Below, one piece after another: positions 52,104 to 61,253 of a DNA stretch of 64,000 bases. The notes beneath the pieces were generated by a model. The model worked only from the letters and a program-made list of their open reading frames with translations, made no database searches and had not been told where the DNA came from. A program made the translations under genes and the position numbers. Source of the DNA: Yoonia sp. I 8.24 (lineage in GTDB: Bacteria; Pseudomonadota; Alphaproteobacteria; Rhodobacterales; Rhodobacteraceae); the NCBI RefSeq assembly GCF_022096995.1, contig NZ_JACXGQ010000002.1, positions 310,001-374,000 on the forward strand. The letters are read 5' to 3'. The first letter of the stretch is position 1. Each line of letters starts with the position of its first letter.

Positions 52104-52348
52104 TGAATAGAACCTATTTATTTTTGATTTATGATGGCGTCGTAGCACAAATGGGTCTGAAGGTTGAGTCGCCCTTAAGCGGTCGTTCAAACTGTTCTGC
52201 CGGAGCGTCGCTTCGTCCGCACCGCATACCTCCGACACCCTGTCAAAAACGACCGTTTCTGGAACGCGCCCCCGAAATATGACAATCATAGATTTGAAAT
52301 GGAATACAGTATTGCCCGGATAATGTGCTTTCGCGTATTCCCGAGCGC

Positions 52349-52381
52349 GCTTCACGCCGATCGTTTAAATCGGCGTGAAGC
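52349..52381 (-). terminator. Strong hairpin downstream of fabA
   Basis: GCTTCACGCCGAT (52349-52361) pairs perfectly over 13 bp with ATCGGCGTGAAGC (52369-52381), loop 7 nt. It starts seven bases past the fabA stop. There is no clear T-tract, but its place suggests that fabA transcription stops here rather than continuing to fabB. Confidence 0.7.
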
Positions 52382-52388
52382 CCAGTCT

Positions 52389-52898
52389 TTAACTCTCAGA
52401 CAGTGCGACTTTCATGTCTTTGACTTGATAGATCACTTCGCCGTCGGCTTCGACGATACCGTCGGCGACGCCCATTGTCAGGCGGCGGGTTTGGATCGCT
52501 TTGGTAAAGTCGATTTTATAGGTTAGCATTTTGCGCTCGGGGCGGACCATGCCGGTCAGCTTAACTTCGCCCACGCCAAGTGCGTATCCGCGCCCCTGCC
52601 AGCCGCGCCAGCCAAGGTTAAATCCGGTCAACTGCCATAGGCCGTCAAGCCCCAAGCAGCCGGGCATGATCGGGTTGCCGGGGAAGTGGCAATCAAAGAA
52701 CCACAGGTCAGGTGTGATGTCGAATTCGGCGACGATATGCCCTTTGCCATGCGCGCCGCCATCGCCGGATACTTCGGTGATACGGTCCATCATCAGCATC
52801 GGCGGGGCGGGAAGTTGCGCGTTTCCGGGGCCAAATAATTCGCCGCGGGCGCATTTCAGCAGGTCGTCTTTGTCAAAACTCGTGGGGTAATCGGCCAT
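52389..52898 (-). CDS. fabA: 3-Hydroxydecanoyl-ACP dehydratase/isomerase
   Basis: 169 residues, hotdog fold. The catalytic residues are H71 in [14 protein letters not shown] and D85 in CLGLDGLWQ. It makes trans-2- and cis-3-decenoyl-ACP, the branch point to unsaturated fatty acids used by FabB. It is divergent from irr. The ATG at 52898 is the family start. Confidence 0.95.
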   Translation of the reverse strand: MADYPTSFDKDDLLKCARGELFGPGNAQLPAPPMLMMDRITEVSGDGGAHGKGHIVAEFDITPDLWFFDCHFPGNPIMPGCLGLDGLWQLTGFNLGWRGWQGRGYALGVGEVKLTGMVRPERKMLTYKIDFTKAIQTRRLTMGVADGIVEADGEVIYQVKDMKVALSES

Positions 52899-53045
52899 TT
52901 GTCTGGTCTCATTGTTGTCTGCTTCGTTAGGCAACCTTTATCACTTGGAGCTTTGTAAGGGCAAGTCAGACCACTGAATGTCGAATTTCCATTGTGAAAC
53001 ATGATATTTCAGTCCTATATAGGGGGCAGCAAGAAGCAGGCAGCC

Positions 53046-53462
53046 ATGACAGATATCACTATTCAGCGCAGCACAGACTGGCTTTCGGGGGCGGGATTGC
53101 GCCCAACGCGGCAACGGATGACGCTTGCCAACCTATTGGTTGGCGATGGGCAGGACCGCCACGTGACTGCTGAAAGCCTGTTTGATGCGGCTTCTACTGC
53201 AGGCGAAAAAGTATCATTGGCGACGGTTTACAACACGCTGCGCGCGTTTTGTGATGTTGGATTGATGCGCGAAATCACGGTTGACGGTGCTAAAAGCTAT
53301 TTCGATACCAATATGACCGACCACCCACATTTTTATTGGGAAGACACAGGGCATTTGACCGATGCACCGGCTGAGCAGCTGGAAATCGCGCGGGTGCCGC
53401 ATGCGCCAGACGGTGCTGAAATCGCATCCGTGGATGTTGTGATCCGGCTACGCCGCAAATAG
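53046..53462 (+). CDS. irr: Irr-type iron response regulator (Fur family)
   Basis: 138 residues. The Fur winged helix includes LRPTRQRMTLANLLVG and VSLATVYNTLRAF; the HPH motif (93-95, in DHPHFYWEDTGHL) is the metal/heme-linked site of Irr proteins. Irr adjusts iron-dependent and heme genes by heme status. The arrangement divergent from fabA is conserved in Roseobacters. No clear iron control element was recognised in the 147-bp gap. Confidence 0.92.
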   Translation: MTDITIQRSTDWLSGAGLRPTRQRMTLANLLVGDGQDRHVTAESLFDAASTAGEKVSLATVYNTLRAFCDVGLMREITVDGAKSYFDTNMTDHPHFYWEDTGHLTDAPAEQLEIARVPHAPDGAEIASVDVVIRLRRK

Positions 53463-53525
53463 GGGCAGCTTTCGTCACGCTTGCGTGTTTGATCAAGCTC
53501 TCGCATAGATACTATAATTTTTTAG

Positions 53526-54254
53526 ATGAAAGTTATTGGTATGCCGCATGAACAACACAGAGACATGGTGCAATCTTATCACCGGGTGCGCACGGCGCTG
53601 GGGCTGCTGGGCATGGGTTTGCCGCTGGTGCTAATCATGGGCGGGCTATTTGATGTGCGGCACCTTGAACCCTCGATCAGCGATTTTTATCACACGACTT
53701 ACCGAGATATTTTTGTGGGAACGCTCTGCGCCATTGGAGTCTTTCTGATCTGCTACCGCGGCTATGGGCGGCGGTCAGGCGATATGATCGACGATGATTG
53801 GCTGGGTACGGTCGCTGGGGTCTCGGCTTTTGGTGTGGCGCTGTTTCCGAATGAAAGCCCTACCGCCGAGATCGCGACAATGACCCAACAGATGGTCGGC
53901 ATTAGCATCAGCCCGATGTTTCACTATACGTCCGCGCTGGTATTTTTTAGCTGTTTGGCAGTGTTCTGCCTGAATAAATTTACGCGCACAGCAAAACCGG
54001 CACGCAAGCGGATTTACCTATTTTGCGGCTGGGTTATCGTGGCCTCGTTGGTTGGGATCGCTGTTGCCTCTGCGGTAAAAATACTTGGCAGTGGCGCGCC
54101 AAAGGCAGCCGTGGTTAGCTATAATCTGGTGTTCTGGTTCGAAGCGATTGGGATTTGGGCGTTTGGCCTGTCATGGCTCGTCAAGGGGAAAGCCGATATC
54201 GCATTGGTAAAATTGGCGCGTCAAAAGGTGCAGCGACCGACAACCGGCGCTTAG
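53526..54254 (+). CDS. Six-helix membrane protein of unknown function
   Basis: 242 residues with about six membrane segments, for example LGLLGMGLPLVLIMGGLFDV, IFVGTLCAIGVFLICYRGY, and VIVASLVGIAVASAVKIL. The loop EPSISDFYHTTYRDIFVG is conserved-looking. A second start at 53541 (MPHEQHRD) is possible. I do not recognise an enzyme motif; it may belong to a DUF998-like group. Confidence 0.6.
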   Translation: MKVIGMPHEQHRDMVQSYHRVRTALGLLGMGLPLVLIMGGLFDVRHLEPSISDFYHTTYRDIFVGTLCAIGVFLICYRGYGRRSGDMIDDDWLGTVAGVSAFGVALFPNESPTAEIATMTQQMVGISISPMFHYTSALVFFSCLAVFCLNKFTRTAKPARKRIYLFCGWVIVASLVGIAVASAVKILGSGAPKAAVVSYNLVFWFEAIGIWAFGLSWLVKGKADIALVKLARQKVQRPTTGA

Positions 54255-54259
54255 GCGGT

Positions 54260-54282
54260 GGTGGATCAAGATCCACCCTACG
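54260..54282 (+). repeat. REP element, left copy
   Basis: GGTGGATC-AA-GATCCACC with flanking CTACG forms a hairpin-type repeat. Read on the other strand it is CGTAGGGTGGATC..., that is, a GTAG tetranucleotide before a palindrome, the hallmark of REPs linked to RAYTs. The inverse copy is at 54781-54803. Confidence 0.8.
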
Positions 54283-54324
54283 GATTTCACCTAAACTTAA
54301 CCAATACCGTGCCAATGTCGGGCG

Positions 54325-54870
54325 ATGTCAAGTTATCGCAGACGCTATGTGCCCGGTGGCACCTATTTCTTTTCTGTCCAGTTGCGTGACGCAGGTTCCA
54401 CGCTATTGGTCGATCGGATCGATCTTTTGCGAAGCGTAACCAGTCTTTGCATGCAGCGCTGGCCGTTTGAGATCAATGCGGCAGTAATCTTGCCAAACAA
54501 GCTGCATATGATTTGGACGTTACCGCCCGACGACGCCGACTATTCCAAACGTTGGCGATTGATAAAATCGACCTTTTCGCGCCATTGCCCGGCCCCCGCC
54601 AAACAGCCGCAGTCCAAATTATGCCCCGGTGAGAAAGGTATCTGGCAGCGCCGATTTTGGGAGCATGTGATCCGAGATCAGACGGATTACGACTTGCATG
54701 ATCATCTTATCATCACTGCCCCTGTAACCGCTGGGCTAGTCGATAAGCCATCTGATTGGCCCTATGCGTCGATTTGCAAACGTAGGGTGGATCTTGATCC
54801 ACGCGGGGCTAGAACCATTGCCCCGGTTCAATCAAGCCTAAATCCAAAAGCTGTTGTGATGACCAGCTAA
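54325..54870 (+). CDS. REP-associated tyrosine transposase (RAYT), catalytically degenerate
   Basis: 181 residues, Y1/HUH-like REP transposase family: RRRYVPGGTYFFSVQLRD at the start and KGIWQRRFWEHVIRDQTDYD. In active members the HUH motif is H-x-H (as in VLPDHLH); here it is K59-L-H61 in ILPNKLHMIW. The catalytic tyrosine of the YIxxNPVKxGLV segment is also gone (DHLIITAPVTAGLV). Both catalytic positions are therefore changed. The last 30 codons read through the right REP and over the end of the next gene, so the original stop was probably lost. It is likely an inactive remnant or a domesticated binder. Confidence 0.8.
   Translation: MSSYRRRYVPGGTYFFSVQLRDAGSTLLVDRIDLLRSVTSLCMQRWPFEINAAVILPNKLHMIWTLPPDDADYSKRWRLIKSTFSRHCPAPAKQPQSKLCPGEKGIWQRRFWEHVIRDQTDYDLHDHLIITAPVTAGLVDKPSDWPYASICKRRVDLDPRGARTIAPVQSSLNPKAVVMTS
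54781..54803 (-). repeat. REP element, right copy
   Basis: CGTAGGGTGGATC-TT-GATCCACG is an exact 22-nt inverted copy of the left repeat (54261-54282). It lies inside the 3' part of the RAYT reading frame. Confidence 0.8.
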
Positions 54871-55672
54871 AGCTTTCGGATTGTGCTCCGTGAAATGTAT
54901 CAATCACGTGCCTGCTGCCGGGATTGCGGCGAAGCGCCTTTGCCGTTCGAAAAGAGGCAGTCGCGACCGTCAGGTTATTGTGCCAAGGGCAAGAGACCGT
55001 GTTGTGCTCTGGCTCTGAAAAAGACCCGTCCGCGGCCATTTGCAACCCTGGCACCGTGCGGTACAGCGAGCCCCGATCAAGTCGCTGTCGCGCTTTGGCA
55101 ATATGCTCTTCGAACCGCCACCGCAGACCGCCGTGGATGTTCATTTGGCGCTCTTGCGCATTCCCTTCGTCGTCTTGGCGGGCCAAGGCAAAATACCCGC
55201 TGCGGTCAAAATAGGCGGCTTGCGGGGCGACCGCAGTGGGCGTTTGCGTCAGGTCGCGCGCGTAAAGATCGATGGTGTAGGACATCACGCTGTCGCGGCG
55301 CTCTTCTGTCATGAAGGTCAGTAATTCGCCAATACTGCGGGTTTCGCAGAAGGGAAACATCAGGTATTCGGCGTTATAGCAGTAATATATCCACTGTTCC
55401 GGTGCGGCTTTGATGATTGCGTTGTTTATCTTCGCAAGCGCGCCCTCGGCGGTGACATCAAAATCGACCCGGTGGACATTCGCGGCCAGATCATCGGGTA
55501 TTTGAACGTCGAGCGGACAAAAGAGCACCAATTGTCGAAACCCGAGCTTAAGGTGATGGGTGATTGTACCCGCGATCTCAATGTCATCTTCAACGAGGAT
55601 CAAGGCAATTGGCCCGCGCGCCAACGTCGTTTTTGCGTCTGAAATCAGGGAAGGGAGGTCGGGGTAGTGCAT
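54809..55672 (-). CDS. Unrecognised protein, possibly glycosyltransferase-like
   Basis: 287 residues from the ATG complementary to 55670-55672. The start MHYPDLPSLISDAKTTLARG leads to IALILVEDDIEIAGTITHHL and LGFRQLVLFCP, reminiscent of a nucleotide-sugar-binding Rossmann half. EQWIYYCYNAEYLMFPFCE and YTIDLYARDLTQ follow; the C-terminus has RHVIDTFHGAQSESFSW. No DxD motif is obvious. It precedes miaB divergently. The RAYT frame overlaps its 3' end by 62 bp. Confidence 0.6.
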   Translation of the reverse strand: MHYPDLPSLISDAKTTLARGPIALILVEDDIEIAGTITHHLKLGFRQLVLFCPLDVQIPDDLAANVHRVDFDVTAEGALAKINNAIIKAAPEQWIYYCYNAEYLMFPFCETRSIGELLTFMTEERRDSVMSYTIDLYARDLTQTPTAVAPQAAYFDRSGYFALARQDDEGNAQERQMNIHGGLRWRFEEHIAKARQRLDRGSLYRTVPGLQMAADGSFSEPEHNTVSCPWHNNLTVATASFRTAKALRRNPGSRHVIDTFHGAQSESFSWSSQQLLDLGLIEPGQWF

Positions 55673-55784
55673 CAATCGCCTGTCCGGATAGGGTCGGGGT
55701 AAACTGTGCCAAATCGCCCCGCATTGCAAGCAATCGGCCAAGCCGCTATGACGCGTCTAAACCACCCCTATCCAAGGCCTGCAC

Positions 55785-57092
55785 ATGTCCGCGCCCAAGA
55801 AGCTATTTATCAAGACCTACGGCTGCCAGATGAACGTCTATGACAGCGAACGCATGGCCGAAGCGCTGGGCGGCAAAGGTTATGTAGAAACCAAGACCCC
55901 CGAAGACGCAGATATGATTCTGCTTAATACCTGCCACATCCGCGAAAAAGCGGCGGAAAAGGTCTATTCTGAATTGGGGCGTATGAAGCCGCTGAAGGCT
56001 GAAAACCCCAATCTGAAAATCGGGATCGCAGGCTGCGTTGCGCAGGCCGAGGGCGAAGAAATCATGCGCCGCGCGCCAATGGTGGATTTGGTCGTCGGTC
56101 CGCAAAGCTATCACCGTCTGCCAGCGATGGATGATGCGGTGCAGACCGGGGCCAAGGCGCTTGATACCGATTTCCCCGACGATGATAAATTCGACACGCT
56201 CAAGGCGCGTAGCAAAGCCAAGCGCGGCCCGACGGCGTTTTTGACGGTGCAGGAAGGCTGCGACAAGTTCTGCGCCTTTTGCGTGGTTCCCTATACACGC
56301 GGCGCCGAAGTATCGCGCGCCTCTGACCGGATTATCCGCGAAGCACAAGAATTAGTCGCATCGGGCGTGCGCGAAATCACGCTGCTGGGTCAAAACGTGA
56401 ATGCCTATCATGGGCACGCAGGTGGTTTGGCCGGTTTGATTTGGGACCTTGATAAGGTTGATGGTCTGGAACGTATTCGTTTTACCACAAGCCACCCCAA
56501 CGACATGGATGATGCGCTGATTGATGCGCATGGCACGTGTGAAAAGCTGATGCCTTACCTGCATTTACCCGTGCAATCTGGCTCTGACCGTATCCTGAAG
56601 GCAATGAACCGCAAACACACTGCCGAAAGCTATTTGCGTCTGATCGAACGGATTCGCGCTGCCCGTCCGGATTTGCTGTTGTCAGGTGATTTCATCGTCG
56701 GTTTCCCCGGTGAGACGGATGAAGATTTCGAAGATACGATGCAGCTGGTGCGCGATGTACATTACGGGCAGGCCTATTCATTCAAATATTCCACCCGCCC
56801 CGGCACCCCGGCCGCCGAAAAACCACAGCTCCCTGAAGACGTGATGAATGAACGTTTGCAGCGTTTGCAAGGTTTGCTGCGCGAACAACAACAGGCGACA
56901 CAAGCCTCCATGATTGGCCGTGAAGTCAACGTCTTGTTCGAAAAGTCAGGCCGTGAAGCCGGACAAATGATCGGTAAATCCGAATACCTACACGCCGTCT
57001 TCGCCGAGGCCCCGCTTGATGTGATCGGCACCGTGCGTAAGGTCAAGATCGTTGATGACGCGGCGAATTCGCTCAAAGGTGAGCTGCTTTAA
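55785..57092 (+). CDS. miaB: tRNA-2-methylthio-N6-dimethylallyladenosine synthase
   Basis: 435 residues, MTTase family. The N-terminal domain has [16 protein letters not shown] and [13 protein letters not shown] with its cluster cysteines, then the radical-SAM motif [13 protein letters not shown] domain follows ([20 protein letters not shown]). It adds the methylthio group at A37 of tRNAs reading UNN codons. The following phoH has its own 168-bp leader. Confidence 0.95.
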   Translation: MSAPKKLFIKTYGCQMNVYDSERMAEALGGKGYVETKTPEDADMILLNTCHIREKAAEKVYSELGRMKPLKAENPNLKIGIAGCVAQAEGEEIMRRAPMVDLVVGPQSYHRLPAMDDAVQTGAKALDTDFPDDDKFDTLKARSKAKRGPTAFLTVQEGCDKFCAFCVVPYTRGAEVSRASDRIIREAQELVASGVREITLLGQNVNAYHGHAGGLAGLIWDLDKVDGLERIRFTTSHPNDMDDALIDAHGTCEKLMPYLHLPVQSGSDRILKAMNRKHTAESYLRLIERIRAARPDLLLSGDFIVGFPGETDEDFEDTMQLVRDVHYGQAYSFKYSTRPGTPAAEKPQLPEDVMNERLQRLQGLLREQQQATQASMIGREVNVLFEKSGREAGQMIGKSEYLHAVFAEAPLDVIGTVRKVKIVDDAANSLKGELL

Positions 57093-57260
57093 CTCGGCGA
57101 TCCTGACGGATCTTAAACTGCGGCGAATTTACCAAATATGTGCAAATATTCGCTTAGGCCCACCTTTTTGATGTCATTCACGTGACAACCTTTGATCTGT
57201 TCTTGCACCCACAGCATTCCCTTGCCAAGCTGGATTTATACCGATTCAAAGGAGAGCCAT

Positions 57261-58274
57261 TTGGCCACTGGAGCACCGACCCTCGCCGACGATATTGTCA
57301 CCGAAGTTACGCTAGAATTTCCTGACAACTTTTTATTGATTGACCTTTGCGGCGAATTTGACCGCAATTTGACGACCATAGAAAACAGTTTGGGTGTGCA
57401 GATCCTGCGCCGCGGTAACCAGCTTGATGTGTTGGGCGGTAGTGCCGCGCGCGAGACCGCACAAGAGGTGCTCAAATCGCTTTATGGGCGGCTTGAGGCT
57501 GGGCGCAGTTTGGATCCCGGTGATATTGACCGCGAATTGCGCATGGGTCCGGAAACGATCCGTGGTCCCGCAGGGCCAACTGAGCAAACGGAAATGTTCA
57601 AAGGTGAAAATGCGCGGGTTGAGATTAAGACGCGCAAGAAACTGATTGAACCGCGCACCGATGCGCAAAAGGCTTATGTCAAATCACTGTTCGACAAAGA
57701 GCTGGCCTTTGGCATCGGCCCCGCCGGGACAGGCAAAACCTATCTGGCTGTGGCTGTCGGTGTGAATATGCTGATTTCTGGGCATGTTGATAAGATCATT
57801 CTATCGCGACCTGCCGTCGAAGCAGGTGAAAAACTTGGGTATCTGCCGGGTGATATGAAAGACAAAGTCGATCCTTATATGCAGCCGCTTTATGATGCGC
57901 TGAATGACTTTTTACCGGGCAAACAGGCCGCAAAAATGATGGAGGAAAAGGTGATCGAAATCGCACCTTTGGCCTTTATGCGTGGACGGACATTGTCGAA
58001 CGCCTTTGTTGTGCTTGACGAAGCCCAGAACGCCACGACCATGCAGATGAAGATGTTCCTGACCCGCCTTGGCGAAGGTTCACGCATGGTGATCACCGGC
58101 GACCGCACACAGATCGATTTGCCGCGTGGGGTTAGCTCTGGACTGCGAGATGCTGAACGACTGCTGACACATATTCCGAAGGTCAGCTTTAACTATTTCA
58201 CCTCTAAAGACGTCGTGCGCCACCCGCTGGTTGCTGCAATCATTGAAGCTTACGAGGCCGACGAGGCGTCGTGA
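57261..58274 (+). CDS. phoH: PhoH-family P-loop ATPase
   Basis: 337 residues. An N-terminal KH-like part (about 15-80) precedes the ATPase core with Walker A GPAGTGKT (153-160) and Walker B FVVLDEAQNATTMQ, followed by MVITGDRTQIDLPRGV. It is associated with RNA metabolism in the phoH-ybeY pair. The start is a TTG at 57261 with AAAGGAG six bases before; no ATG fits as well. The stop overlaps ybeY (GTGA). Confidence 0.92.
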   Translation: MATGAPTLADDIVTEVTLEFPDNFLLIDLCGEFDRNLTTIENSLGVQILRRGNQLDVLGGSAARETAQEVLKSLYGRLEAGRSLDPGDIDRELRMGPETIRGPAGPTEQTEMFKGENARVEIKTRKKLIEPRTDAQKAYVKSLFDKELAFGIGPAGTGKTYLAVAVGVNMLISGHVDKIILSRPAVEAGEKLGYLPGDMKDKVDPYMQPLYDALNDFLPGKQAAKMMEEKVIEIAPLAFMRGRTLSNAFVVLDEAQNATTMQMKMFLTRLGEGSRMVITGDRTQIDLPRGVSSGLRDAERLLTHIPKVSFNYFTSKDVVRHPLVAAIIEAYEADEAS

Positions 58275-58762
58275 CAATAGACTGTATTATCGAAGACACG
58301 CGTTGGGATGGGATCGATGCTCTCGCGACGCGCGCTAGTGACGCCGCTTTGGTGCATTTGGGTTATAATCCTGATGCGTTTGAGATCAGCCTGCTGGCGT
58401 GTGACGACGCACGGATTGCCGTTCTGAACGCTGACTTTCGCGATAAAGAAACGGCGACCAATGTACTCAGCTGGCCCTCTGATGAGCGCGGCGCAGAAGT
58501 GGACGGCGACACGCCCGACGCACCCGATTTACCGATGGATACAGAGCTGGGCGATATCGCGATTGCCTTTGAAACCTGCACCCGCGAGGCGCAAGAGGCG
58601 GGCAAGTCGATGCAGGATCATACCCTTCATTTACTTGTGCATGGGACGTTGCATTTGCTCGGCTATGATCACGAACGTGACAAAGACGCCACCTTGATGG
58701 AACGATTAGAGGTCGAGATACTTGGCAAACTGGGTGTTTGTGACCCATATAGGGAAGATTAG
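58271..58762 (+). CDS. ybeY: Endoribonuclease YbeY
   Basis: 163 residues from a GTG start inside the phoH stop. The zinc site HGTLHLLGYDHERD is the family signature, preceded by NADFRDKETATNVLSWPSD. It acts in 16S rRNA maturation and ribosome quality control. It is the second gene of the phoH-ybeY-corC-lnt string. Confidence 0.94.
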   Translation: MTIDCIIEDTRWDGIDALATRASDAALVHLGYNPDAFEISLLACDDARIAVLNADFRDKETATNVLSWPSDERGAEVDGDTPDAPDLPMDTELGDIAIAFETCTREAQEAGKSMQDHTLHLLVHGTLHLLGYDHERDKDATLMERLEVEILGKLGVCDPYRED

Positions 58763-58792
58763 GGCGATTTTGCCCGCATAGGTAAGGACGAA

Positions 58793-59680
58793 ATGGGCGA
58801 CTCCAACGACGGTCCATCTATCGCAGCGCAAAGCGCGCAAATGGATCAAAACGTGACGGCTCCAGGGTTTTGGACCCGGCTGCGCTATGTTTTTCAGCCA
58901 CAGGCGATGCCCGAGGTGCACGATGATGCGCCAAACGAGGTCAGCTATACACCACAATCTGTGTTGGGAATGTTGAACCTGCGGCGCAAGCGGGTCGAAG
59001 ATGTTGCCGTTCCCAAAACCGACATTGTCGCCGTTCCATTGGGCATTTCCAAAGATGATTTGGTCAAAGTGTTTCGTGACAGCGGGCTGACGCGATTGCC
59101 GCTTTATGACGGGACATTGGACACGCCTGTCGGCATCGTGAACCTTAAGGACTTTGCGCTGCGTCACGGCTTCAACGGGGAGACCCCTGAATTGGATCTG
59201 CGCGAAACCGCGCGGCCGCTGCTGTTTGTCCCGCCGTCAATGCCATTGGGTGTTCTGCTGCAAAAAATGCAGGCTGAACGCATTCATATGGCGCTTGTGA
59301 TTGACGAATACGGTGGCACGGATGGGCTGGTCACAATCGAAGATCTGATCGAACAGGTCGTCGGCGACATCGAAGATGAACACGATATCCACGAAGCCAA
59401 AAGCTGGCTCATGGAAAAACCGGGTGTCTATATGGCGCAGGCCCGCACAGAGCTCGAAGATTTCGAGGCCGAGATTGGCATGAAACTGACAGCCCACGAA
59501 GAGATCGATGAAGAAGAAATTGACACGCTTGGTGGTCTTGTGACGATGTTATCAGGGCATTTGCCCGCGCGTGGCGAAGTGATCGTGCATCCTGACGGCC
59601 CTGAATTCGAAGTCGTCGATGCGGACCCACGCCGGATCAAACGCTTGCGTGTGCGCCTGCCGAACGCCCAGGACGCCTAG
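58793..59680 (+). CDS. corC: CorC/TlyC-type CBS-domain protein
   Basis: 295 residues without the membrane DUF21 domain. A CBS pair is visible (VAVPLGISKDDLVKVFRDSG, LPLYDGTLDTPVGIVNLKD; then ERIHMALVIDEYGGTDGLVTIED) and the C-terminal CorC_HlyC domain starts near LMEKPGVYMAQARTELEDFE. It is implicated in magnesium and cobalt homeostasis. It follows ybeY by 30 bp with AAGGACG before the ATG. Confidence 0.92.
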   Translation: MGDSNDGPSIAAQSAQMDQNVTAPGFWTRLRYVFQPQAMPEVHDDAPNEVSYTPQSVLGMLNLRRKRVEDVAVPKTDIVAVPLGISKDDLVKVFRDSGLTRLPLYDGTLDTPVGIVNLKDFALRHGFNGETPELDLRETARPLLFVPPSMPLGVLLQKMQAERIHMALVIDEYGGTDGLVTIEDLIEQVVGDIEDEHDIHEAKSWLMEKPGVYMAQARTELEDFEAEIGMKLTAHEEIDEEEIDTLGGLVTMLSGHLPARGEVIVHPDGPEFEVVDADPRRIKRLRVRLPNAQDA

Positions 59681-59681
59681 C

Positions 59682-61166
59682 GTGCGCCTGGGCTTTGCGC
59701 GCCTACCGCGCTGGGCAAGATTTTGCATGTTGGCGCTGGGCGGTGCAGTCGCCGGGCTTGGTCAAGCCCCACAGGATCTGTGGTTTCTGACGATCTTGGC
59801 CTTGGCCGCGCTGTTTTTGGTGCTGGACCAAAACTCGCGCAGCGCCGCGTTTCAAGTCTGGGCGTTTGGGGTCGGCTATTTTGCCGTGTCCTTGCGCTGG
59901 ATAATTGAGCCGTTTTTGGTCGATGCCGCCAACCATGGCTGGATGGCCCCATTTGCGATCACATCCATGGCCGCAGGGGCGGCACTATTTTGGGGCGGTT
60001 TTGCCTATATTGGGGCACGCGTTGCGCCGCGCGCGGTTGGCGGCATCGCACTTGCGCTTGTCTGGGCGGAGCTGGCACGCGCGCATGTGCTTACCGGATT
60101 TCCTTGGGCGTTGTTGGGCCACATTTGGGTGCCGACACCACTTGCGCAATTGGCTGCTATTGGTGGCCCGCATCTATTAACCCTGTTCACGATTGGCGCG
60201 GCATGGGCCGTTTACGCGCTGTTTGGGCAAGTGCGGATCGCTGGTGGGGGGATGCTATTGGGTTTGATTGGATTGGGCGCTTGGGCCGTGCCTTCGCCGT
60301 TCGAACCTGCCGATGCAAATGCGCCCATAGTGCGGCTGGTCCAGCCAAATGCGCCGCAGGACCAGAAATGGGACCCTGCGTATCGTGACGTGTTTTTAAA
60401 CCGCATGATCACGATGACCGGGCAGGGCGCGCGCCCCGATCTGATTGTCTGGCCGGAAACGGCGGTGCCGTACCTGCTGAATTATGTACATGGGGATCTC
60501 GTGCTGATGGCTGAGGCCGCGCGCGGTGCGCCCTTGGTCTTTGGTATTCAGCGACGGAGCGAAAACCTGCATTACCACAACAGCCTTGTTGTGATGGGGC
60601 AGGGTGGGACGCTGCGCAGTACCTATGACAAACGCCATCTTGTGCCATTTGGGGAATACATCCCCGGTGGTGATTTGCTTGGACAATTTGGCATTCGTGG
60701 GCTGGCGGCAAGCGACGGGGCGGGGTTTGCCGCGGGAACCGCGCCGCCGCGTATCAACCTGCCGGGGATCGGCGACGCGATTCCGCTGATCTGCTACGAA
60801 GGCATTTTTGCCGAAGAAATCGGCGATGGTGGCGCGCGTCCGCGTTTGCTGCTTTTGATCACAAATGATGCATGGTTCGGGGAGGCCGCTGGTCCCTATC
60901 AGCACCTTGCGCAGGCGCGGTTACGCGCCATTGAACAAGGGCTACCGATGGTGCGGGTCGCCAATACCGGTGTGAGCGCGATGATTGATCCTTTTGGGCG
61001 GATCATCGCGTCACTGCCGTTGAACAGCGACGGTGCGCTTGATGTCGCGCTGCCAACAACGGGGGCAGCAACCCTTTACAGTCGTTTCAGCGACTGGCTG
61101 TTGTTTGGCATACTCATGTTGTTAACGTTGGGTTGTTATCTGACGCAAAGGCGCGATAGCGATTGA
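59682..61166 (+). CDS. lnt: Apolipoprotein N-acyltransferase
   Basis: 494 residues from a GTG start (59682) one base after corC. Six N-terminal membrane segments are followed by the periplasmic nitrilase domain: E in LIVWPETAVPYLL, K in STYDKRHLVPFGEY, and C in IPLICYEGIFAEE form the catalytic triad. A last membrane helix closes the protein (WLLFGILMLLTLGCYL). It adds the third acyl chain to lipoproteins. Confidence 0.94.
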   Translation: MRLGFARLPRWARFCMLALGGAVAGLGQAPQDLWFLTILALAALFLVLDQNSRSAAFQVWAFGVGYFAVSLRWIIEPFLVDAANHGWMAPFAITSMAAGAALFWGGFAYIGARVAPRAVGGIALALVWAELARAHVLTGFPWALLGHIWVPTPLAQLAAIGGPHLLTLFTIGAAWAVYALFGQVRIAGGGMLLGLIGLGAWAVPSPFEPADANAPIVRLVQPNAPQDQKWDPAYRDVFLNRMITMTGQGARPDLIVWPETAVPYLLNYVHGDLVLMAEAARGAPLVFGIQRRSENLHYHNSLVVMGQGGTLRSTYDKRHLVPFGEYIPGGDLLGQFGIRGLAASDGAGFAAGTAPPRINLPGIGDAIPLICYEGIFAEEIGDGGARPRLLLLITNDAWFGEAAGPYQHLAQARLRAIEQGLPMVRVANTGVSAMIDPFGRIIASLPLNSDGALDVALPTTGAATLYSRFSDWLLFGILMLLTLGCYLTQRRDSD

Positions 61167-61204
61167 CCTCACCTGAGGCGGGGCATAGACCCGACGCTAG
61201 TACT

Positions 61205-61246
61205 GCCACAACGGCTTCCTGACGTGGCGGATATATTCAATGGAGC
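61205..61246 (+). promoter_or_regulatory. SAM/SAH riboswitch before metK
   Basis: Stem P1 is GCCAC (61205-61209) with GTGGC (61224-61228). The loop carries ACGGCTTCCTGAC, and GGAGC (61242-61246) can pair with the CTTCC of the loop as a pseudoknot. This is the sequence and layout of the SAM/SAH riboswitch class found before metK in Rhodobacterales. GGAG is also the ribosome-binding site of metK (start 61254), so ligand binding would mask it. Confidence 0.9.
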
Positions 61247-61253
61247 ACTTCTC

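Noticed and set aside
52104..52355. N-terminal extension of the TPR protein
   Set aside because: The internal ATG opens a perfect signal peptide; the upstream 84 codons look like non-coding DNA.
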